From positions 1 to 8,154 of the forward strand of contig JANXYF010000204.1 of NCBI GenBank assembly GCA_025350175.1: DNA of 8,154 nucleotides, given 5' to 3'. This document shows, piece by piece, positions 4,239-8,154 of this stretch; the first letter of the stretch is position 1, and every line of letters begins with the position of its first letter. The position numbers were made by a program, and so were the translations under genes. This DNA is from Nitrosopumilales archaeon. Its GTDB lineage: Archaea > Thermoproteota > Nitrososphaeria > Nitrososphaerales > Nitrosopumilaceae. Under the pieces are notes generated by a model. It was not told where the DNA came from. It saw only the letters and a program-made list of their open reading frames with translations, and searched no databases.

Positions 4239-6344
4239 ATGAGCGAGTCAATTTTCCTATCTCCAAAATCTATTGCTATAATCGGAGCTTCAGATAAAGA
4301 GGGGAGTGTAGGACGCGCAATTACATCCAATATATTGAAAGGGTATACCGGAAAGATTCTTCCAATTAGTCCAACAAGAGAAACTGTATTTGATAAAAAA
4401 GCATACAAAAGTGTTTTAGATGTACCAGAAGAAATCGATCTTGCAGTTATAATTACAAAGAACGATGTAGTTCAGGCAGTGCTTGAGGAATGTGGGAAAA
4501 AAGGAATCAAGGGAGCAATTGTCATAACAGCTGGATTCAAAGAAGTAAACGAAGAGGGAGCAAAACTTGAGAAAAAACTTGCAGAAATTGCAAAGCAATA
4601 CAATATCCGAATTATAGGACCCAACTGTCTTGGTGTGATGAACCTCGCACCAAAAACAATGATGAATTCCACTTTTCTCAAAGTAACTCCAAAGTCTGGC
4701 GGAATTGCTCTAGTCTCTCAGAGTGGTGCAATATGTGCAGCACTTGTAGAGGATGCTAGTGCTCAAGGAATAGGATTTTCTTCTGTAATTAGTATGGGAA
4801 ATAAAGTAGACCTCAATGAGGTTGATATTCTCAAAATGCTTGCTGAACATGAGCAGACAAAGGTCATTGTAATGTATCTTGAGGACATTGGTAATGGAAA
4901 AGAATTTTTGAAAATATGCAAGCAAATTACTAGATTAAATCAATTAAAGAAACCTGTACTTGTTCTAAAATCTGGTAGAAGCCCAGAGGGTGCAAAAGCC
5001 GCCATGTCTCATACAGGTGCACTAATGGGTTCAGATGAAATCTATGATGCTCTGTTAACACAATCTGGTGCAATACGAGTAGATACAATGGAAGAATTAT
5101 TTGATTACGCTGTGGCTTTCTCAAAGCAGCCCTTACCTCTCAAAGGAGACTTGGTAATAGTATCAAATGCAGGAGGGCCAGCAATAATTTCTACTGATGC
5201 TTGCTCAAAGATGGGGATTAAGATGGCAAATATAGATGACATAAGACCGCAAATTAATGCAGTTATTCCTCCATGGGGAAATTCTAGAAATCCTGTAGAT
5301 GTCGTAGGTGATGCTGATTTCAATAGATTTGATCACGTACTAAATCTTGTACTTGCTCATCCAAATGTTGGTTCAGTTATAGCAATGTGTACACCATCTG
5401 CAACACTTGATTACAACAAGCTTGCCGAAGTCATTGTTTCTGTATCAAAGAAATACAACAAAACAATTCTTGCAAGTTTAATGGGTCTTGATGAGGGAAT
5501 AAAGAATAAAGAAATTCTATCAGAAGGTGGAATTCCACATTATAGTTATGCGGAAAAGGCAATAAAAGCACTCAAAGCAATGCTAAGATTTACTCAATGG
5601 TCTCAAACACCAGAAGGAAAGATACAACAATTCAAAGTAAACAAGAAAATAGTAGAACAAGTCTTTTCTAAGGTAAAGTCAGAGGGAAGAAAAAATCTAT
5701 TAGAAGAAGAAGGACAAGAAGTTTTACGGGCATACGGTTTTCCTATACCAAAAAGCATTCTTGCTACAAAAGAACGAGAAGCAATTCAAGCTGCGAAAAA
5801 AATTGGATATCCGGTAGTTATGAAAATAGCTTCACCACAAATTATTCACAAGTCTGATGCTGGTGGAGTAAAAGTGGGATTAAAAACTCCACAAGAAGTC
5901 AAAAAAGCCTTTAAAGAAATAATAAAAAACGCAAAGAAATACGACAAGAAAGCAATCATCAAGGGTGTATTGGTCCAAGAGATGGTAAAGGGTGGAAAGG
6001 AGACTATTGTCGGCTCAAAACAAGAGCCAGGATTTGGACCTGTAGTTATGTTTGGTATGGGAGGAATTTATGTTGAAGTACTAAAAGACGTTACATTCCG
6101 AGTTGCTCCAATTACGGACTCTGAGGCAGATGAAATGATATCATCAATTAAGACAAACAAGTTGTTACAAGGTGTACGAGGAGAAAAGCCATCTGATGTT
6201 AACAAACTTTCAGATTGCATTCAAAGAATTTCCCAGTTAGTGACTGATTTCAAAGAAATCAAAGAACTTGACATGAATCCAGTCCTTGTATTTGAAAAGG
6301 GCAAGGGTTGCAAAGTTGTTGATGTAAGAATTGGACTTGCTTAA
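4239..6344 (+). CDS. 4-hydroxybutyrate-CoA ligase, ADP-forming (acyl-CoA synthetase)
   Basis: The 701-residue protein is a fused NDP-forming acyl-CoA synthetase. A CoA-binding Rossmann domain (about 1-130) opens with IAIIGASD (12-19), and GPNCLG is at 127-132. The succinyl-CoA-ligase-like domain has SGGIALVSQSGA (153-164) and the loop MSHTGALMG, with H258 as the expected phosphorylated histidine. A linker region follows, then an ATP-grasp part (about 487-701) with KSDAGGVKVGL and a C-terminal ELDMNPV. This is the full domain set in the usual order. The family catalyses acid + CoA + ATP to acyl-CoA + ADP + Pi. Substrate assignment to 4-hydroxybutyrate rests on the adjacent 4-hydroxybutyryl-CoA dehydratase and on the Nitrosopumilus homologue (Nmar_0206) from memory. 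A 3-hydroxypropionate or acetate ligase cannot be excluded from motifs alone. It should act in the cytoplasm in the 3-hydroxypropionate/4-hydroxybutyrate cycle. Confidence 0.88.
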   Translation: MSESIFLSPKSIAIIGASDKEGSVGRAITSNILKGYTGKILPISPTRETVFDKKAYKSVLDVPEEIDLAVIITKNDVVQAVLEECGKKGIKGAIVITAGFKEVNEEGAKLEKKLAEIAKQYNIRIIGPNCLGVMNLAPKTMMNSTFLKVTPKSGGIALVSQSGAICAALVEDASAQGIGFSSVISMGNKVDLNEVDILKMLAEHEQTKVIVMYLEDIGNGKEFLKICKQITRLNQLKKPVLVLKSGRSPEGAKAAMSHTGALMGSDEIYDALLTQSGAIRVDTMEELFDYAVAFSKQPLPLKGDLVIVSNAGGPAIISTDACSKMGIKMANIDDIRPQINAVIPPWGNSRNPVDVVGDADFNRFDHVLNLVLAHPNVGSVIAMCTPSATLDYNKLAEVIVSVSKKYNKTILASLMGLDEGIKNKEILSEGGIPHYSYAEKAIKALKAMLRFTQWSQTPEGKIQQFKVNKKIVEQVFSKVKSEGRKNLLEEEGQEVLRAYGFPIPKSILATKEREAIQAAKKIGYPVVMKIASPQIIHKSDAGGVKVGLKTPQEVKKAFKEIIKNAKKYDKKAIIKGVLVQEMVKGGKETIVGSKQEPGFGPVVMFGMGGIYVEVLKDVTFRVAPITDSEADEMISSIKTNKLLQGVRGEKPSDVNKLSDCIQRISQLVTDFKEIKELDMNPVLVFEKGKGCKVVDVRIGLA

Positions 6345-6360
6345 AGACTCACAATTTTGT

Positions 6361-6376
6361 TATAATATTTATATTA
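6361..6376 (+). promoter_or_regulatory. TATA-like region for the dehydratase gene
   Basis: The AT-only run TATAATATTTATATTA contains two overlapping TATA-like boxes; the second (6368-6376) is centred about 29 bases before the ATG at 6401. It suggests that the dehydratase can be transcribed independently of the synthetase, with a very short or absent leader. An AAAGGGTG at 6382-6389 might act as a ribosome binding site on a read-through transcript. Confidence 0.5.
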
Positions 6377-6400
6377 CTTGTAAAGGGTGTATTAACAGAT

Positions 6401-7903
6401 ATGCCAATTAGAACAGCTTCTGAGTATATCCAAAGTCTCAGAGGCCGTGACATGAAAGTTTACCTTTTTGGAGAACTTGTCAAAGAACCTGTAGATCATC
6501 CAATGATTCGACCTTCAATTAATGCAGTAGCAGAGACATATGATCTTGCAGAAAAGGAAAGTGAGATTGCAACTGCAAAATCCTCTATCACTGGTTTGCA
6601 AGTTAATAGATTCTTGCATATTGCCGAAAGTGCAGATGATCTAGTAAACCAAAATAAGATGCAACGAAAACTTGGACAACTTACTGGAACATGTTTCCAA
6701 AGATGTGTAGGAATGGATGCATTAAATTCATTATATTCTGTTACTTTTGAAATTGATGAAAAATTCAAAACTGATTATCATAAACGCCTTGTTGAATTTA
6801 TAAAAATGATTCAGAAAGAAAATTTTGTAATAGGTGGTGCCATGACTGATCCAAAAGGAGATAGAAGTAAAGCGCCGCATGAGCAGGAAGATCCTGATGT
6901 ATTTTTACGTGTAGTAGAAAAAAATGACAAGGGAATATTTGTAACAGGAGCAAAGGCTCACCAGACTGGTTGTATAAACTCACACTGGATAATAGTAATG
7001 CCTACTATGAGATTGCAAGAAAAAGACAAAGACTATGCCATCGTGGGTGCAATGCCTGCTGATGCACCTGGAATTACGTACATCTACGGTCGTCAATCAT
7101 GTGATACAAGAAGTATGGAGGAAGGAGATATTGATTCAGGAAATTCAAAATTTGCAGGTCAAGAGGCACTGATGATTTTTGATAAAGTTTTCATTCCATG
7201 GGATAAGGTGTTTATGTTTGGTGAATACGAATTTGCTGCAATGCTTGTAGAGAGATTCACATGTTATCACAGGAGAAGCTATGTATGCAAGACAGGCTTG
7301 GGTGATGTTCTAATTGGTGCAGCTGCTGCAATTGCTGATTACAACGGAGTGCCTAATGTTTCTCACATTAAAGACAAACTAATAGAAATGACTCATCTCA
7401 ACGAGACGATATATGCATCTGGCATAGCTTCTTCATTTCAAGCTCATAAAACAAAATCTGGTGTATGGATTAATGATGATATGCTAGCAAATGTTACCAA
7501 ACATAATGTAACTAGATTTCCATATGAAATTGGTAGACTTGCACAGGATATTGCTGGTGGATTGGTTGTTACACTTCCATCTGAAAAAGATTTGAGAAAT
7601 CCTGTCACAGGTCCAATATTAAAGAAGTATCTAAAAGGAAGAAAAGGTGTTGATGTTGAAGACAGATTCAGAATCTTAAGACTCATAGAAAACATGACCT
7701 TGGGCAGAAACGCTGTAGGATATCTTACAGAATCAATGCATGGTGCAGGTTCACCGCAAGCTCAAAGAATTAACATTGCACGTCAAATGCAGCTTGGATA
7801 CAAGAAAAAACTTGCTAAAAATCTTGCAAATGTTAAAGAAAATACTGAATCAGAACCTGAACAATCTGATTACTTCCAACGTGTTTTCAAGATGCAAAAA
7901 TAG
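6401..7903 (+). CDS. abfD: 4-hydroxybutyryl-CoA dehydratase / vinylacetyl-CoA isomerase
   Basis: This 500-residue [4Fe-4S] and FAD enzyme converts 4-hydroxybutyryl-CoA to crotonyl-CoA through a radical mechanism, the key step of the second half of the 3-hydroxypropionate/4-hydroxybutyrate cycle. Residues match those I recall from Clostridium aminobutyricum AbfD: cluster ligands C98 and C102 (AbfD C99, C103), H290 (H292) and C296 (C299). Active-site residues Q100 (Q101), T189 (T190), E255 (E257), Y294 (Y296), K297 (K300), E444 (E455) and A449 (A460) also match. The offsets grow smoothly along the chain, which supports the alignment. Between Y294 and C296 there is one residue where AbfD has two. 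Length is close to the usual 490-510. The gene follows the synthetase after 56 bases on the same strand and has its own TATA-like region. The enzyme should act in the cytoplasm and be oxygen-sensitive to some degree. Confidence 0.95.
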   Translation: MPIRTASEYIQSLRGRDMKVYLFGELVKEPVDHPMIRPSINAVAETYDLAEKESEIATAKSSITGLQVNRFLHIAESADDLVNQNKMQRKLGQLTGTCFQRCVGMDALNSLYSVTFEIDEKFKTDYHKRLVEFIKMIQKENFVIGGAMTDPKGDRSKAPHEQEDPDVFLRVVEKNDKGIFVTGAKAHQTGCINSHWIIVMPTMRLQEKDKDYAIVGAMPADAPGITYIYGRQSCDTRSMEEGDIDSGNSKFAGQEALMIFDKVFIPWDKVFMFGEYEFAAMLVERFTCYHRRSYVCKTGLGDVLIGAAAAIADYNGVPNVSHIKDKLIEMTHLNETIYASGIASSFQAHKTKSGVWINDDMLANVTKHNVTRFPYEIGRLAQDIAGGLVVTLPSEKDLRNPVTGPILKKYLKGRKGVDVEDRFRILRLIENMTLGRNAVGYLTESMHGAGSPQAQRINIARQMQLGYKKKLAKNLANVKENTESEPEQSDYFQRVFKMQK

Positions 7904-7913
7904 AAAAATTTAC
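7896..7913 (-). terminator. T-rich tract after the charged-tail ORF (minus strand)
   Basis: Read on the minus strand, two T5 runs (complement of 7904-7908 and 7896-7900) follow directly after the TAA of the convergent ORF. Such tracts commonly end archaeal transcripts. The second run overlaps the last codons of the dehydratase gene. Confidence 0.35.
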
Positions 7914-8147
7914 TTAATCTTGTTTTTTATCTGAATCTTTATCTTCTGTATTATGACTTTTTCCAAGTTTGTCATCTGACTTACTTTCAAACTTCTCTGG
8001 TTCTTTTATTAGATATGAATGATCATCCGACAAATCTTTCACATCGAGTTTGTCTGTCAACTCACTTGAATCCTTTGTTTTATCTGAACTGTCATCATAT
8101 AATTTTTCTATGCTGGATTTTGGTTTTCCAAATTGTTTTACTAACAT
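7914..8147 (-). CDS. Highly charged low-complexity protein or protein tail
   Basis: This frame encodes 77 residues from the ATG at 8145-8147, and the two codons before it at the window edge are also open. The gene may therefore start further upstream and be cut off here. About 49 of 77 residues are Asp, Glu, Lys or Ser, with loosely repeated units such as SDKTKD, SDDKLGKS and DKDSDKKQD. There are no Cys, no membrane segment and no recognisable domain, so it is probably disordered. The biased but balanced charge is not what an antisense shadow of a known gene would give, since no gene lies opposite. I cannot assign a function; it could be a flexible C-terminal extension of a larger protein. 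Confidence 0.55.
   Translation of the reverse strand: MLVKQFGKPKSSIEKLYDDSSDKTKDSSELTDKLDVKDLSDDHSYLIKEPEKFESKSDDKLGKSHNTEDKDSDKKQD
7919..7930 (+). terminator. T6 tract after the dehydratase gene
   Basis: TTTTTT at 7923-7928 lies 20 bases after the dehydratase stop and fits a hairpin-free archaeal terminator. It also encodes Lys codons of the convergent ORF on the other strand, so its composition may simply reflect that coding sequence. Confidence 0.35.
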
Positions 8148-8154
8148 TATTCCA

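Noticed and set aside
5105..5323. 72-codon minus-strand ORF with a plausible-looking composition
   Set aside because: It lies wholly within the synthetase coding sequence and is explained as its complement.
6496..6768. 90-codon minus-strand ORF
   Set aside because: It is antisense to the conserved N-terminal part of the dehydratase, including the CxxxC ligand codons.
1..8154. CRISPR array, tRNA or insertion sequence
   Set aside because: I looked for regularly spaced repeats, tRNA arm motifs with a CCA-side acceptor, and transposase motifs with terminal inverted repeats; none was visible.

Overview
The window looks like a chromosomal segment of an ammonia-oxidising archaeon of the Thaumarchaeota (Nitrososphaerota), probably from the low-GC Nitrosopumilus/Nitrosotalea/Nitrosotenuis side of the group. 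The DNA is AT-rich. Most genes have a TATA-like box about 25-30 bases before the start codon, so leaderless or nearly leaderless mRNAs are expected. The best taxonomic marker is an adjacent pair: an ADP-forming acyl-CoA synthetase and a 4-hydroxybutyryl-CoA dehydratase. This is the arrangement I recall for the thaumarchaeal 3-hydroxypropionate/4-hydroxybutyrate CO2-fixation cycle (Nmar_0206/Nmar_0207 in Nitrosopumilus maritimus). The species assignment is inference.

Layout. Positions 1-98 may hold the last 31 codons of an upstream gene. Positions 126-200 hold a very short possible ORF with two Cys codons inside a hairpin. Its stop overlaps the start of a membrane-anchored, extracytoplasmic thioredoxin-fold protein (197-1327) that resembles the soluble C-terminal half of mycobacterial DipZ. 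A spacer of 383 bases (1328-1710) has several short palindromes but no convincing gene. It lies between that gene and a convergent radical SAM gene (1711-2598, minus strand). A 122-base divergent promoter region follows.

The next block on the plus strand is a small winged-helix regulator (2721-3023) and a three-helix membrane protein (3049-3333), probably one transcription unit. After it come a four-helix membrane protein of unknown function (3369-3821) and a compact RNase HI-like protein (3811-4167) that overlap by 11 bases. The RNase H lacks the usual fourth catalytic Asp.

The main metabolic content is 4239-7903. The synthetase activates 4-hydroxybutyrate to its CoA ester at the cost of ATP to ADP. 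The [4Fe-4S]/FAD dehydratase then converts 4-hydroxybutyryl-CoA to crotonyl-CoA. Each gene seems to have its own promoter. The window closes with a convergent ORF (7914-8147, minus strand) encoding a very charged, low-complexity tail that may continue past the edge.

No tRNA, rRNA, CRISPR array, insertion sequence or att site was seen. The most unusual signals are the Cys-codon mini-ORF and hairpin ahead of the DipZ-like gene, the RNase H with the substituted catalytic position, and the one-residue-shorter cluster loop of the dehydratase.
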